Shown: one piece after another, positions 46,093 through 55,607 of the stretch
Layout of the letters: each line of letters starts with the position of its first letter
Numbering within the stretch: the first letter of the stretch is position 1
Assembly: GCA_021849425.1 (NCBI GenBank)
Contig: JAJZSY010000018.1
Location: forward strand, 1 to 55,607
Reading direction: 5' to 3'
From: Pseudomonadota bacterium
GTDB taxonomy: Bacteria > Pseudomonadota > Alphaproteobacteria > Acetobacterales > Acetobacteraceae
Length of the DNA: 55,607 nt
Notes under the pieces: model-generated
Database searches by the model: none
Seen by the model: the letters and a program-made list of their open reading frames with translations, nothing else
What the model was told of the DNA's origin: nothing
Made by a program: the position numbers and the translations under genes

Positions 46093-47262
46093 ATGCGACG
46101 ACCGTTTCACGCCACGGCCTGCCGCGCCGCCGCTATCGCCCTTGTCTTCGGTCTCGGCTTGGGCGGCGAAGCGGCCAGCGCCGCGGCACCGCCGCCGCCG
46201 TTGGTCAGCGTCGTGATCGTCAAACCGCGAAAGGTTTACCAGCAGGACAGTTTCATCGGGCGCATTCAGGCGGCGCACATCGTCAATCTCGTCCCGCGGG
46301 TGACCGGCTATCTGGAACAGCGCCAGTTCCGCCAGGGGGCGGAGGTAAGGAAGGGACAGCTGCTCTACGTAATCGAGCCGGGGCCATACCAGGCGGCGTT
46401 CGACCAGGCGAAGGCGAATGTCGCCGACGCGCAGGCAACGCTCGACAACGCGAAACTGACGCTGGAGCGCGCGGCCAAGCTTCTGCATACACCGGCGGGC
46501 CGGCAATCGACCTACGACGACGACAGGGCGGCGGCGGAAAGTGCCGCGGCCAAGCTGCAAGCCGCCGAGGCGGCGCGCGAGACGGCGGCGATCAACCTCG
46601 CCTATACCGAGATCCGCGCGCCGCTCGACGGGCGGATCGGCGCGAGTGCGGTGAATGTCGGCAATGTCGTCGGGCCGAATACCGGCACGCTTGCGACCGT
46701 GGTGAGCCAGGACCCGATGAATATCGTGTTCTCGATGCCGACGCGCGACGCCATCCGCCTTGGCGACCAGCTGGCCAAACAGGGCGGTCTCGCCGGCGTG
46801 GTGCTGCGGGTGAAGCTGCCGGACGGGCGATTGGACCCGCAGAAAGGCACGCTCGACTTCACCGGCAACCAGATCAGCGCATCGACCGACAGCCTCGCGA
46901 TGCAGGGGACGATTCCGAACCCGGTGATCAAGGGGCTCGGCAATGCGCGCACCAGCGACCGGATGCTGACAAGCGGCGAGTTCGTCACCGTCATCGTGCG
47001 CAGCCGCACGCCGGAGCAAAAGATCGTGCTGCCGCGCGACGCGGTGCTGGCCGACCAGGTGGGCGACTATGTGCTGACCGTCGGCAAGGACGGCAAGGTG
47101 GCGCGGACCGATGTGAAGCTCGCCTCGACCACGCCGGCGACCGCGACGATCGCGCGCGGGCTTGCCATCGGCGCGAAGGTGATCGTCGACGGGATCGAGA
47201 AGGTGCATCCCGGGGTCAAGGCGAACGCGAAGGTGATACCCTCGCCGGCCACACCGGGCTGA
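46093..47262 (+). CDS. RND efflux periplasmic adaptor subunit (HlyD/MexA family)
   Basis: Links an inner-membrane RND pump to an outer-membrane channel. The 389-residue product has a signal peptide (cleavage probably near ASAA, residue 32) but no lipobox. A barrel-sandwich lipoyl domain and helical hairpin (about 60-190, with [20 protein letters not shown] and [20 protein letters not shown]) precede a beta-barrel domain. Start 46093 has AGAGGA upstream. It is four bases ahead of the pump gene; no outer-membrane factor gene and no regulator gene are adjacent. Confidence 0.93.
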   Translation: MRRPFHATACRAAAIALVFGLGLGGEAASAAAPPPPLVSVVIVKPRKVYQQDSFIGRIQAAHIVNLVPRVTGYLEQRQFRQGAEVRKGQLLYVIEPGPYQAAFDQAKANVADAQATLDNAKLTLERAAKLLHTPAGRQSTYDDDRAAAESAAAKLQAAEAARETAAINLAYTEIRAPLDGRIGASAVNVGNVVGPNTGTLATVVSQDPMNIVFSMPTRDAIRLGDQLAKQGGLAGVVLRVKLPDGRLDPQKGTLDFTGNQISASTDSLAMQGTIPNPVIKGLGNARTSDRMLTSGEFVTVIVRSRTPEQKIVLPRDAVLADQVGDYVLTVGKDGKVARTDVKLASTTPATATIARGLAIGAKVIVDGIEKVHPGVKANAKVIPSPATPG

Positions 47263-47266
47263 GCCG

Positions 47267-50200
47267 ATGATCCCCTCCTTCTTCATCGACCGCCCACGCT
47301 TCGCGATGGTGATCGCGATCGTGCTGACGATCGCCGGCATCATCGCGATGACGCGGATTCCGGTGGCGCAGTTCCCCTCGATCGTGCCGCCGGCAGTGCA
47401 GGTGACGGCGACCTATCCCGGCGCCTCGGCGCAGGTGGTGAACGACACCGTGGCCGAGCCGATCGAGCAGAAGATCAACGGGCTGAGCGACGAGATCTAT
47501 TACGCCTCGACCACGGCGAATGACGGCTCCTACAACCTCACCGTCACCTTCAAGCTTGGCAGCAACCCGGACATCGACACCGTCAATGTCACCAACGCGG
47601 TGCAGCAGGCGCTGACCCAGCTTCCGGCCGAGGTGCAGAAGGAAGGGCTGACGGTGCGCAAGCGCTCGGCCTCGGTGCTGGAGTTCATGTTCTTCTACAG
47701 CCCGGACAACAAGCTGACACCGCTGCAGATCTCGAACTACGTGAAGATCAACGTGCTCAACCCGCTCGGCCGCGTGCCGGGGGTGGGACAGGCCTTCATG
47801 TTCGGCGAGCAGGATTACGCGATGCGGGTGATCTTCAGCACCGCCCGCCTCGCCCAGCTCGGGCTGACGCCGGCCGACCTGATCAGCGCGATCGAGGACC
47901 AGAACACCCAGGCGCCGGTCGGCACGATCGGGCTGATGCCGATCGGCGGCAAGCAACAATATCAGCTCTCGGTGCAAACCGAGGGGCGGCTGAAATCGCC
48001 CCGGCAGTTCGGCGACATCGTCATCCGCGGCAACAAGGATGGCTCGCTGCTGCGGCTGAAGGACGTGGCGACCATCAAGCTCGGGCCGCAGAGCGAGAAC
48101 CAGCTCGACCGGATCAACGGGCATCCCGGTGTCGCCATCGGCGTGTTCCTCTCGCCGGGGGCGAACGCGGTGGCGACGTCGAAGCGGGTTTCGGCCGAGA
48201 TCGCCCAGCTCTCGAAGCGGTTTCCGGCCAGTCTCTCGAGCAAGACTGTCTATAATTCCAGCAGCTTCGTCTCGGACACGATCAGCGAGGTGATCAAGAC
48301 GCTGGCCGAGGCGTTCGGCCTCGTCGTGCTGGTGGTGTTCTTCTTCCTCGGCTCGTGGCGGGCGGCGCTGGTGCCCTCGATCGTCGTGCCGATCGCGCTG
48401 CTCGGCAGCTTCGCCTTCATGCTCGCGCTCGGCTATTCGGCGAACACGATCACGCTGCTGGCGCTGGTGGTGGCGACCGGGCTGGTGGTGGATGACGCCA
48501 TCGTCGTCGTCGAGAACATCGAGCGGGTGATGGCGGAGCGGCCGGAACTGTCGCCGCGCGAGGCGTCGAAAGTGGCGATGGCGCAGATCCAGGCGCCGAT
48601 CATCGCGATCATGCTGGTGCTGCTCTCGGTGTTCGTGCCGACGGCGTTCATCCCCGGCCTGTCGGGCCTGCTGTTCACACAGTTCGCGGTGGCGATCAGC
48701 ACGGCGATGCTGATCTCGGCGCTGAACGCGCTCACACTGTCGCCGGCGCTCTGCGCCATCCTGCTGCGCCGGGGCGAGCACGGGCACGGCATCATGGCGC
48801 GCATCCTCGATTTCATCGAGCGCACGCGGGCGGGCTACAGCCGGCTGATCGGCCGGCTGGTCGCGCGCTCGGTGCTGGGGCTGATGGTGATCGTCGCCTT
48901 CGGGGCGGCGGCGTTCCTGCTCGCGCGGATCACGCCGGGCGGGTTCCTGCCGGACGAGGACCAGGGCGCGCTGTTCATCCAGGCGACGCTGCCGCCCGGC
49001 GCCTCGCTGCAGCGGACCGACGCGATGGGGCAGAAGCTGGCGAAGATGATCCACACCCTGCCGCAGGTGCAGGACGTGATCGCCATCAACGGTTACTCGA
49101 TCCTCGACTCGGCGACCGAGCCGAACGCGCTGTTCATGGTCGCGCACCTGAAGCCGTTCGCGCAGCGGCCGGGGCCGAAGAACTCGGTGCAGGCGGTGAT
49201 CCGCAAGATCTTCGCGATGGGCTCGCAGGTGCAGGGGGCGAACATCGTCGCCTTCAACCTGCCGCCGATCATCGGGCTGTCGACCAATGGCGGCTTCACC
49301 TACGAGCTTGAGAACGTCGCCGGCGCCAGCCAGCAGAAATTCGATTCCGTGCTCAAGGGGCTGATCGTCGCGGCGAATTCGGACCCGAAGCTCGTGCATG
49401 TGTTCAGCACCTATGCGGCGAACAACCCCTCGGTCTATCTCGATATCGACCGCGCCAAGGCACAGGCGCTGGGCGTGCCGGTCGCCTCGATCTTCCAGGC
49501 GTTGCAGGCTTCGCTCGGCGGGTTCTACGTCAACCAGTTCAACATGTTCGGCCAGGTCTGGCAGGTCAACATCCAGGCCGCCTCGGCCGACCGCAACACC
49601 AGGGCGGCGATCTGGCGGATCTATGTGCGCAGCAATTCGGGCCAGATGGTCTCGCTACGCTCGTTGGCGACGGCGCATACGAGGCTCGGCCCGCAGATCG
49701 TCAGCCGTTACAACGACTCGCTGGCCGCCCCGATCTTCGGCGCGCCGGCGCCGGGCATCTCATCGGGTGCCGCGCTGGCCGAGATGGCGGCAATCTCGTC
49801 CCGCGTGCTGCCTGCCGGATTTTCCTATGACTGGACCAGCACCGCCTATCTGCAGGAGCAGGCCAAGGGCGAGGCCGCCTATGTGTTCATCCTGTCGCTG
49901 ATCTTCGCCTATCTGTTCCTCGTCGCACTCTATGAGAGCTGGATCATTCCGGTGCCGGTGCTGCTGTCGGTCGTGGTCGGCGTGTTCGGGGCGATGCTCG
50001 GCATCGTCCTCGCCGGGCTGACGATCGACCTCTATGCCGAGATCGGGCTCGTCGTGCTGATCGCGCTGGCGGCGAAGAACGGCATCCTCATCGTCGAGTT
50101 CGCCAAGGAGCGGCGCGAGGAGGGCATGGGCATCCGCGAGGCGGCGGTGCTGGGGGCACGGATGCGGTTCCGCGCGGTGATGATGACCTCGATCGCCTTC

Positions 50201-50416
50201 ATCTTCGGGCTGGTGCCGCTGGTGGTGGCGACCGGGGCGGCGCAGATCACCAGGCGCTCGCTCGGCACGCCGATCTTTGCCGGGATGATCTTCGCCAGCG
50301 GCATCGGGATTTTCGTGATCCCGCTGCTGTACGTGATGTTCGAGACGCTGCGGATGCGCGTCTCGCGCCGGGCGCGCGAGCGGCAGCAGCAGATCGCCAT
50401 CACCGGGAACGATTAG
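47267..50416 (+). CDS. RND multidrug efflux transporter, HAE1 family (AcrB/MexB-like)
   Basis: Proton-driven inner-membrane pump of 1049 residues. It begins [20 protein letters not shown], the HAE1 N terminus, has two large periplasmic loops (about 35-330 and 560-870) and 12 membrane helices. The proton-relay Asp pair is in [20 protein letters not shown] (about 405), and [20 protein letters not shown] plus [18 protein letters not shown] mark helices 8-11. Length and organisation match MexB-type drug exporters. Substrates unknown. It follows its adaptor gene directly. Confidence 0.96.
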   Translation: MIPSFFIDRPRFAMVIAIVLTIAGIIAMTRIPVAQFPSIVPPAVQVTATYPGASAQVVNDTVAEPIEQKINGLSDEIYYASTTANDGSYNLTVTFKLGSNPDIDTVNVTNAVQQALTQLPAEVQKEGLTVRKRSASVLEFMFFYSPDNKLTPLQISNYVKINVLNPLGRVPGVGQAFMFGEQDYAMRVIFSTARLAQLGLTPADLISAIEDQNTQAPVGTIGLMPIGGKQQYQLSVQTEGRLKSPRQFGDIVIRGNKDGSLLRLKDVATIKLGPQSENQLDRINGHPGVAIGVFLSPGANAVATSKRVSAEIAQLSKRFPASLSSKTVYNSSSFVSDTISEVIKTLAEAFGLVVLVVFFFLGSWRAALVPSIVVPIALLGSFAFMLALGYSANTITLLALVVATGLVVDDAIVVVENIERVMAERPELSPREASKVAMAQIQAPIIAIMLVLLSVFVPTAFIPGLSGLLFTQFAVAISTAMLISALNALTLSPALCAILLRRGEHGHGIMARILDFIERTRAGYSRLIGRLVARSVLGLMVIVAFGAAAFLLARITPGGFLPDEDQGALFIQATLPPGASLQRTDAMGQKLAKMIHTLPQVQDVIAINGYSILDSATEPNALFMVAHLKPFAQRPGPKNSVQAVIRKIFAMGSQVQGANIVAFNLPPIIGLSTNGGFTYELENVAGASQQKFDSVLKGLIVAANSDPKLVHVFSTYAANNPSVYLDIDRAKAQALGVPVASIFQALQASLGGFYVNQFNMFGQVWQVNIQAASADRNTRAAIWRIYVRSNSGQMVSLRSLATAHTRLGPQIVSRYNDSLAAPIFGAPAPGISSGAALAEMAAISSRVLPAGFSYDWTSTAYLQEQAKGEAAYVFILSLIFAYLFLVALYESWIIPVPVLLSVVVGVFGAMLGIVLAGLTIDLYAEIGLVVLIALAAKNGILIVEFAKERREEGMGIREAAVLGARMRFRAVMMTSIAFIFGLVPLVVATGAAQITRRSLGTPIFAGMIFASGIGIFVIPLLYVMFETLRMRVSRRARERQQQIAITGND

Positions 50417-50418
50417 GC

Positions 50419-50495
50419 GGCGCGGGCGGGCTTTACCGGGTTAAATTTGGCGGGCTTTACCGGGTTAAATTTGGCGGGCTTTACCGCCCGCGCCG
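50419..50495. repeat. Tandem 24-bp repeats enclosed by an inverted repeat
   Basis: Two identical 24-bp units (50426-50449 and 50450-50473, core GGGCTTTACCGGGTTAAATT) and a third partial unit (50474-50486). They are bracketed by 11-bp inverted arms (50419-50429 and 50485-50495). This fills the gap between the RND pump stop and the decarboxylase start. Confidence 0.8.
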
Positions 50496-50514
50496 GCGCG
50501 CATAAGCAGCGTCC

Positions 50515-51951
50515 ATGGCAACGCTTGATCCCGAGGACTGGTCCGAGCTCCGCGCGCTGGGGCACCGGATGATCGACGACATGTTCGACCGGCTGGAAGG
50601 GCTCGGCGCGGCGCCGGTCTGGCAACCGATGCCGGACGCGGTGCGCGCGGGGTTCCGCGCCCCGGTGCCGCGCGAGGGGAGCGGCGCCGCCTGCGCCTAT
50701 GACGCGTTTGCGGCGCGGATCGCGCCCTATGCCTCGGGCAATACGAGCCCGCGCTTCATGGGCTGGGTGCAGGGCGGCGGCAACGCGGTGGGTATGCTGG
50801 CGGAGCTGCTGGCCGGCGGGCTCAACGAGAATTGCGGCGGGCGGGACCATGTCGGGCTCGAGGTAGAGCGGCAGGTGGTGGCCTGGGCGGCGGAGCTGCT
50901 CGGCCTGCCGGCGGCGACCGGCGGGCTGATGGTGACCGGATCGTCGATCGCGAATTTCATCGCCCTGCTCTGCGCGCGGCGGGCGCATTGCGGCGCGGCG
51001 GTGCGGCGGGACGGGCTCGGCGGACGGCGCCTTACCGGCTACGCGCAGGCGGGGGTGCATCGCTGCGTGCCGGGCGCGTTCGACATGGCCGGGCTTGGCG
51101 GTGCGGCGCTGCGGCGGGTGGCGCTCGGCGCCGACCGGCGGATCGACCTCGCGGCGCTGGAGGCGGCGATCGCCGCCGACCGGGCGGCAGGGGCGGAGCC
51201 GTTCATGATCGTCGGCACCGCGGGGTCGGTCGATGTCGGGGCGATCGACGATCTGGCCGCCCTCGCGGCGATCGCCCGGCGGGAGGGGATGTGGTTTCAT
51301 GTCGATGCCGCGTTCGGCGCGCTGGCGGCGGCCTCGCCGGCGAGGCGGGAGCTGGTCGCGGGGATCGGCGAGGCGGATTCGGTGGCGTTCGATTTTCACA
51401 AATGGGCGCAGGTGCAATACGATTCCGGTTGCATCCTGGTGCGCGACCGGCAGCTGATGCTGGATACGTTCGCGCAGGATGCCTCGTATCTGACGACGAC
51501 GGCGCGGGGGCTTTCGGGCGGCGCGCCCTGGCCGTGCGACATGGGGCCGGATCTCTCGCGCGGGTTCCGGGCGCTGAAGGTGTGGATGACGATCGAGGCC
51601 TATGGCACCGCGGCGCTGGGCGGCATCGTCGATGATTGCTGCGCGCTGGCGGCGCGGCTCGCGGCCGCGGTGGATACGGCGCCGCGGCTTGCGCGCCTCG
51701 CGCCGGTGCCGCTCAACATCGTGTGTTTCCGCTACGATGATGGCGGCGACGGGCTGGACGCGCTGAACGCCGCGATCGCCGCCGACATCCAGGAGAGCGG
51801 GCGCTACGTGATCTCGACCACGATGATCGACGGGGTGCGGGCGCTGCGGGCGGCGATCGTCAATCACCGCACGACGGCGGCCGATATCGACGGGCTGGCG
51901 GCGGCGGTGACCGCCGCGGGCGACGCACGGCGGCGTGAACCGATCGGCTGA
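50515..51951 (+). CDS. PLP-dependent group II decarboxylase (aromatic-L-amino-acid decarboxylase-like)
   Basis: Cytosolic PLP enzyme of 478 residues. The glutamate/aromatic decarboxylase fold is recognised from SPRFMGWVQGGGNAVGMLAE, GLMVTGSSIANFIALLCARR (PLP phosphate site), VGTAGSVDVGAIDDLAAL, WFHVDAAFGALAAAS and the Schiff-base Lys in FDFHKWAQVQYDSG, where most relatives have DPHKW. C-terminal ISTTMIDGVRALRAAIVNHR completes it. Substrate could be an aromatic or acidic amino acid; sequence alone does not decide. It stands between the RND pump and the molybdoenzyme operon with no evident functional link. Confidence 0.88.
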   Translation: MATLDPEDWSELRALGHRMIDDMFDRLEGLGAAPVWQPMPDAVRAGFRAPVPREGSGAACAYDAFAARIAPYASGNTSPRFMGWVQGGGNAVGMLAELLAGGLNENCGGRDHVGLEVERQVVAWAAELLGLPAATGGLMVTGSSIANFIALLCARRAHCGAAVRRDGLGGRRLTGYAQAGVHRCVPGAFDMAGLGGAALRRVALGADRRIDLAALEAAIAADRAAGAEPFMIVGTAGSVDVGAIDDLAALAAIARREGMWFHVDAAFGALAAASPARRELVAGIGEADSVAFDFHKWAQVQYDSGCILVRDRQLMLDTFAQDASYLTTTARGLSGGAPWPCDMGPDLSRGFRALKVWMTIEAYGTAALGGIVDDCCALAARLAAAVDTAPRLARLAPVPLNIVCFRYDDGGDGLDALNAAIAADIQESGRYVISTTMIDGVRALRAAIVNHRTTAADIDGLAAAVTAAGDARRREPIG

Positions 51952-52026
51952 ACCGATCAAACGGATCGGTCAGGGACGATGGCCTGAATCGGCGCGGGGG
52001 ATCATAAATTCGGGCGGAGAATTGCC

Positions 52027-54834
52027 ATGCCCGAAGACAGGATTGCCTATCACGCGCCGGTCGGCGACGAGGTGGCCCACACCACCTGCTACATGTGCGC
52101 CTGCCGCTGCGGCATCAAGGTCCATCTCAGGGACGGGAAGCTGCGCTACATCGAGGGCAACCGCGACCATCCGATCAATCGCGGCGTGCTCTGCGCCAAG
52201 GGGTCGGCGGGGATCATGTCGGCCACCTCGCCGGCGCGGCTGCGCGCACCGCTGAAGCGGGTGGGCCCGCGCGGGGCGGGCGAGTTCGAGGAAATCGGCT
52301 GGAACGAGGCGATGGCGATCGTGACGGCGCGGCTCGCGGGCATCCGCGCCAGCGATCCGCACCGCCTCGCCTTCTTTACCGGGCGCGACCAGTCGCAATC
52401 GCTGACCGGGCATTTCGCGCGGATGTTCGGGACGATGAACTTCGCCGCCCATGGCGGGTTCTGCTCGGTCAACATGGCGGCCGCCGGACTCTATTCGGTG
52501 GGCGGCGCATTCTGGGAATTCGGCGAGCCGGACTGGAACCATGCGAAGCTGTTCCTGCTGTTCGGCGTGGCGGAGGACCACGATTCCAACCCGATCAAGC
52601 TCGGCCTCGCCAAGCTGAAGGAGCGGGGCGCGAAGATCGTTTCGGTTAACCCCGTGCGGACCGGGTATTCGGCGATCGCCGACGAGTTCGTCGGCATCAC
52701 GCCGGGGACCGACGGGCTGTTCATCATGGCGCTGATCCACTGTCTGCTGGCGGAGGGGGCGGTCGATACCGCGTTCCTGGTCCGTTACACCAACGCGCAT
52801 CACCTGGTGATCGACGCGCCGGGCGCGGCCGATCACGGGCTGTTCGCGCGCGGCGCGGATGGCGCGGCGCTGGCCTTCGACCGCAAGGCGGGCGCGCTGG
52901 CGCGGGCGGATGCGACCGGCACCGACCCCGCGCTGCTCGGGACGTTCACGCTCCCCGACGGGCGGAGCGCGCGGCCGTCATTCGCCATTCTGGCGGAGCG
53001 TTATACGGCGGCGGAGTACGCGCCGGAGGCGGTGGAAGCACGCTGCGGCGTGGCTGCGACGACGATCCGTCGGCTGGCCGCCGAGATTGCCGAGATCGCG
53101 TTCCGCCAGCCGGTGACGATCGAGCAGGCCTGGACCGACACCGACGGGCGCAGGCACGAGACGATGACCGGGCGGCCGGTGGCGATGCACGCGATGCGCG
53201 GGATTTCGGCGCATTCCAACGGGTTCCACACCTGCCGGGCGCTGCATGTGCTGCAGATGCTGATCGGCGCCGTCGATACGCCGGGGTCGTGGCGCTACAA
53301 GTCGCCGCACCCGAAGCCGATTCCGCCCGGACCGGGCCCGGCGGGGCGGGCGCATGACGGGCGCGGTGCGCTGACCGGCAACGTGCTCGGCTTTCCGACC
53401 TCGCCGGACGACCTGCTGGTGGATGACGCGGGCGAGCCGCTGCGGCTCGACCGGGCGTTCTCGTGGGAGGCGCCGCTCGGCATTCACGGCATGATGCACA
53501 TGGCGATCGCCGAGGCGCATGCGGCCGGGCGGGCGCGGGTGGACACGCTGTTCCTCTACATGGCGAACATGGCGTGGAACTCGGCGATGAACCCCGGCGA
53601 GACGACGCGGATGCTGACGGACCGCGACGAGGACGGCGAGTATCGGATTCCGTTCGTGATCGTCGCCGATGCGTTCGAATCCGAAACGGTCGCCTATGCC
53701 GACCTGGTGCTGCCGGACACGACCTATCTCGAACGCTATGACTGCATTTCGCTGCTCGACCGGCCGATCGGCTCGGCGCACGGGCCGGCGGATGCGATCC
53801 GCGTGCCGGTGCTCAAGCCGGACCGCGACGTGCGGCCGTTCCAGGACGTGCTGATCGACCTTGCCGGGCGGCTCGGCCTGCCGGATTTCGCCGAGGCGCC
53901 GGGCAAGACGCTCTACAATTCCTATGCCGATTACATGGTGCGCCACCAGCGCAAGCCGGGGGTGGGGCCGCTGGCCGGATTCCGCGGGGCGGACGGGACC
54001 GCGTTCGGCCGGGGCGAGCCGAACCCCGAGCAGATTTCCCGCTACATCGCCAACAAGGGGTTCGCGCGTTACGACCTGCCGCTGGAGCAGCTTTATTACA
54101 AGCACGCGAACCGGGCCTATCTCACCGGCGCGAAGGACATGGGGCTGATCGACGACGACAGCCAGATCGTTCTCAATCTCTACAGCGAGCACCTGCAGAA
54201 ATTCCGCCTCGCCGCCGAGGGGCACGGGGCGGTGCGGCCGCCGGAGCGGCTGCGCGCGCGCATCGCCCGGTTCATGGACCCGCTGCCGATCTGGTACGAA
54301 CCGATCGAGCAGACCATGACGGATATGAAACGGTTTCCGATCCACGCGATCACGCAGCGGCCGATGTCGATGTATCATTCATGGGGATCGCACAATGCGT
54401 GGCTGCGGCAGATCCATTCGGAAAACCGGCTCTACGTGCATCGCGACCTCGCCGCCGCACAGGGGCTGGAGGATGACGACTGGGTCGAGGTGGTCTCGCG
54501 CACCGGGCGGCTGAAATGCCAGATCCGCATCATGGACGGGGTGAACCCGCACACGGTGTGGACGTGGAACGCGATCGGCCGGCGCAGCGGGGCGGTGGCG
54601 CTGGCGCAGGACGCGCCGGAGGCGGTGCGCGGCTTCCTGCTCAACCACGTGATCTCGGAATATCTGCCGGCGGGGGATGACGGGGCGCGGCTGTCGAATT
54701 CCGACCCGGTGACCGGACAGGCGGCGTGGTTCGACCTTACCGTGAGGCTTGAGAAATGCGAGCCGGAGACGATCGCGGAAACCCAGCCGCGGATGGCCCC
54801 GGTGGCGTTGACGACGAAGGGAGCCGGGCGATGA
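52027..54834 (+). CDS. soeA: Molybdopterin oxidoreductase, probable sulfite dehydrogenase (quinone) subunit SoeA
   Basis: Catalytic subunit of a DMSO-reductase-family complex, 935 residues. An N-terminal [4Fe-4S] site is formed by Cys21, Cys24, Cys28 and Cys56 (CYMCACRC...VLCAKG). Molybdopterin-binding domains follow, with a candidate Mo ligand Cys in HGGFCSVNM (about 157), and a C-terminal cofactor-capping domain from about 765. There is no twin-arginine signal, so it is cytoplasmic, which favours SoeA (sulfite to sulfate, electrons to quinone) over periplasmic polysulfide or thiosulfate reductases. Exact substrate remains inferred. ATGA overlap with soeB. Confidence 0.72.
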   Translation: MPEDRIAYHAPVGDEVAHTTCYMCACRCGIKVHLRDGKLRYIEGNRDHPINRGVLCAKGSAGIMSATSPARLRAPLKRVGPRGAGEFEEIGWNEAMAIVTARLAGIRASDPHRLAFFTGRDQSQSLTGHFARMFGTMNFAAHGGFCSVNMAAAGLYSVGGAFWEFGEPDWNHAKLFLLFGVAEDHDSNPIKLGLAKLKERGAKIVSVNPVRTGYSAIADEFVGITPGTDGLFIMALIHCLLAEGAVDTAFLVRYTNAHHLVIDAPGAADHGLFARGADGAALAFDRKAGALARADATGTDPALLGTFTLPDGRSARPSFAILAERYTAAEYAPEAVEARCGVAATTIRRLAAEIAEIAFRQPVTIEQAWTDTDGRRHETMTGRPVAMHAMRGISAHSNGFHTCRALHVLQMLIGAVDTPGSWRYKSPHPKPIPPGPGPAGRAHDGRGALTGNVLGFPTSPDDLLVDDAGEPLRLDRAFSWEAPLGIHGMMHMAIAEAHAAGRARVDTLFLYMANMAWNSAMNPGETTRMLTDRDEDGEYRIPFVIVADAFESETVAYADLVLPDTTYLERYDCISLLDRPIGSAHGPADAIRVPVLKPDRDVRPFQDVLIDLAGRLGLPDFAEAPGKTLYNSYADYMVRHQRKPGVGPLAGFRGADGTAFGRGEPNPEQISRYIANKGFARYDLPLEQLYYKHANRAYLTGAKDMGLIDDDSQIVLNLYSEHLQKFRLAAEGHGAVRPPERLRARIARFMDPLPIWYEPIEQTMTDMKRFPIHAITQRPMSMYHSWGSHNAWLRQIHSENRLYVHRDLAAAQGLEDDDWVEVVSRTGRLKCQIRIMDGVNPHTVWTWNAIGRRSGAVALAQDAPEAVRGFLLNHVISEYLPAGDDGARLSNSDPVTGQAAWFDLTVRLEKCEPETIAETQPRMAPVALTTKGAGR

Positions 54835-55574
54835 CATCGCTGCCGCAGAGTGAGCCGGGTGCGAGGCGGCTCGGCCTCGTGATCGATCTCGATACCTGTG
54901 TCGGCTGCCATGCCTGCGCGGTGAACTGCAAGGAATGGAACACCGGGGGGCACCACGCGCCGCTGCCGGATTACGATCCGCATGGCGCGGACCCGGACGG
55001 GGTGTGGTTCAACCGCATCCATTCCTACGAGGCAACGGGCAGCGGGGGGTGCGGCAAGACGGTGAATTTCCCGCGCTCGTGCCTGCATTGCGAAAATCCG
55101 CTCTGCGTCACCGTCTGCCCGACCGGCGCCTCCTACAAGCGGGCCGAGGACGGCATCGTGCTGGTGAACACGGATATCTGCATCGGCTGCAAGCTGTGTT
55201 CCTGGGCCTGCCCCTATGGCGCGCGGGAATTCGACGAGCATGACGGGGTGATGAAGAAATGCACCCTCTGCATCGACCGGATCTATAACGAGTCGCTGCC
55301 CGAGGCGGAGCGCGAGCCGGCCTGTGTGGCGACCTGCCCGTCGCGGGCGCGGCATTTCGGCGATCTGGCCGACCCCGAGAGCCGGTTGTCGAAACTGGTG
55401 GCGGAGCGCGGCGGCGTCGATCTGCTGGCGGAGCTGGGCTACCGGCCGACCAACAAATATCTGCCGCCGCGGCAGACCCTCATCGAGACGCGGCCGGTGG
55501 AGATGCCGGCATCGGCGCCGGGCGGGCTGGGCGGCGCGCTGCTCGCCCTCGTGGACAAGGTGCTTTCGCGATGA
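54831..55574 (+). CDS. soeB: Four-cluster ferredoxin-like electron-transfer subunit, probable SoeB
   Basis: Iron-sulfur subunit that passes electrons from the molybdenum subunit to the membrane anchor, 247 residues. Sixteen cysteines in four groups: CVGCHACAVNCKEWN (about 23-37), CLHCENPLCVTVCPTGA, CIGCKLCSWACPYGA and CTLCIDR...CVATCP. Start 54831 overlaps the soeA stop by four bases. The C-terminal about 40 residues (TNKYLPPRQTLIETRPVEMP) extend beyond the ferredoxin fold. DmsB/PsrB-type relatives are the alternative identity; the neighbour soeA suggests SoeB. Confidence 0.78.
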   Translation: MTSLPQSEPGARRLGLVIDLDTCVGCHACAVNCKEWNTGGHHAPLPDYDPHGADPDGVWFNRIHSYEATGSGGCGKTVNFPRSCLHCENPLCVTVCPTGASYKRAEDGIVLVNTDICIGCKLCSWACPYGAREFDEHDGVMKKCTLCIDRIYNESLPEAEREPACVATCPSRARHFGDLADPESRLSKLVAERGGVDLLAELGYRPTNKYLPPRQTLIETRPVEMPASAPGGLGGALLALVDKVLSR

Positions 55575-55607
55575 CCCCGGCAAGTTCGGTCCTGCTGCTG
55601 ACCACCC
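55571..55607 (+). CDS. Start of membrane anchor subunit, probable SoeC (truncated by window end)
   Basis: Only about 12 codons are present, reading MTPASSVLLLTT. The ATG overlaps the soeB stop in an ATGA, as between soeA and soeB. Position and the hydrophobic beginning fit a DmsC/NrfD-type quinone-reducing anchor, expected as third gene. Identity rests on context alone. Confidence 0.5.
   Translation, partial: MTPASSVLLLTT

Noticed and set aside
47216..49399. Minus-strand open frame opposite the RND pump
   Set aside because: Antisense to an unmistakable HAE1 transporter; its Arg/His/Asp-rich translation has no membrane or other domain.

Overview
This is a high-GC, gene-dense stretch of chromosome from a Gram-negative bacterium, most likely an alphaproteobacterium of the Acetobacteraceae and plausibly close to Acidiphilium. 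That assignment is inferred from gene content and order (pal-cpoB-tilS-ftsH, purQ-purL-bolA-monothiol glutaredoxin, yggT-folD, serC-serA, a SoeABC-type sulfite dehydrogenase), GC-rich codon use and protein sequence style; no rRNA gene or marker search was available. Most of the window is housekeeping. I see no prophage, insertion sequence, CRISPR array or integrase.

Layout. 1-3897 (minus): ftsH (cut by the left edge), tilS, cpoB and pal. 3898-4795: an unusually AT-rich gap holding two possible small transcripts, each ending in a terminator-like hairpin. 4796-8349: pheS-pheT. 8532-10177 (minus): an unknown lipoprotein and Hsp33. 10323-11783: hldE for LPS heptose. 11814-18805: a catabolic island with a DUF1537 acid-sugar kinase, a PdxA2-like dehydrogenase and a complete RbsABC-type importer with two different permeases. 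18920-21283 (minus): a low-complexity secreted protein, MntR and an Fsr-like exporter. 21376-28447: gltX, an OmpA-type lipoprotein, pyruvate carboxylase and a glycosyltransferase. 28473-34613 (minus): grxD, bolA, purL, purQ, ispE and a TPR protein. 34748-39835: apaG, folE, an aldo/keto reductase, a small lipoprotein, a lytic transglycosylase with a SPOR-like domain, and folD. 39832-42973: yggT, tRNA-Ala(CGC), rsmB, an XRE regulator and tlyA. 43079-45859: serC-serA. 46093-50416: an RND efflux pair. 50515-51951: a PLP-dependent decarboxylase. 52027-55607: a molybdoenzyme operon, best read as soeABC, cut by the right edge.

How parts work together. The kinase plus PdxA2-like enzyme would convert a four-carbon acid sugar such as D-threonate to dihydroxyacetone phosphate and CO2, and the adjacent importer is a natural candidate to bring it in. 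The right-edge operon would oxidise sulfite in the cytoplasm and feed electrons to quinone, fitting a sulfur-oxidising relative. A REP-like palindromic element of about 40-100 bp sits at three of the tail-to-tail gene junctions. The most open questions are the AT-rich island upstream of pheS, the acid-sugar island, the low-complexity secreted protein and the dispersed repeat.
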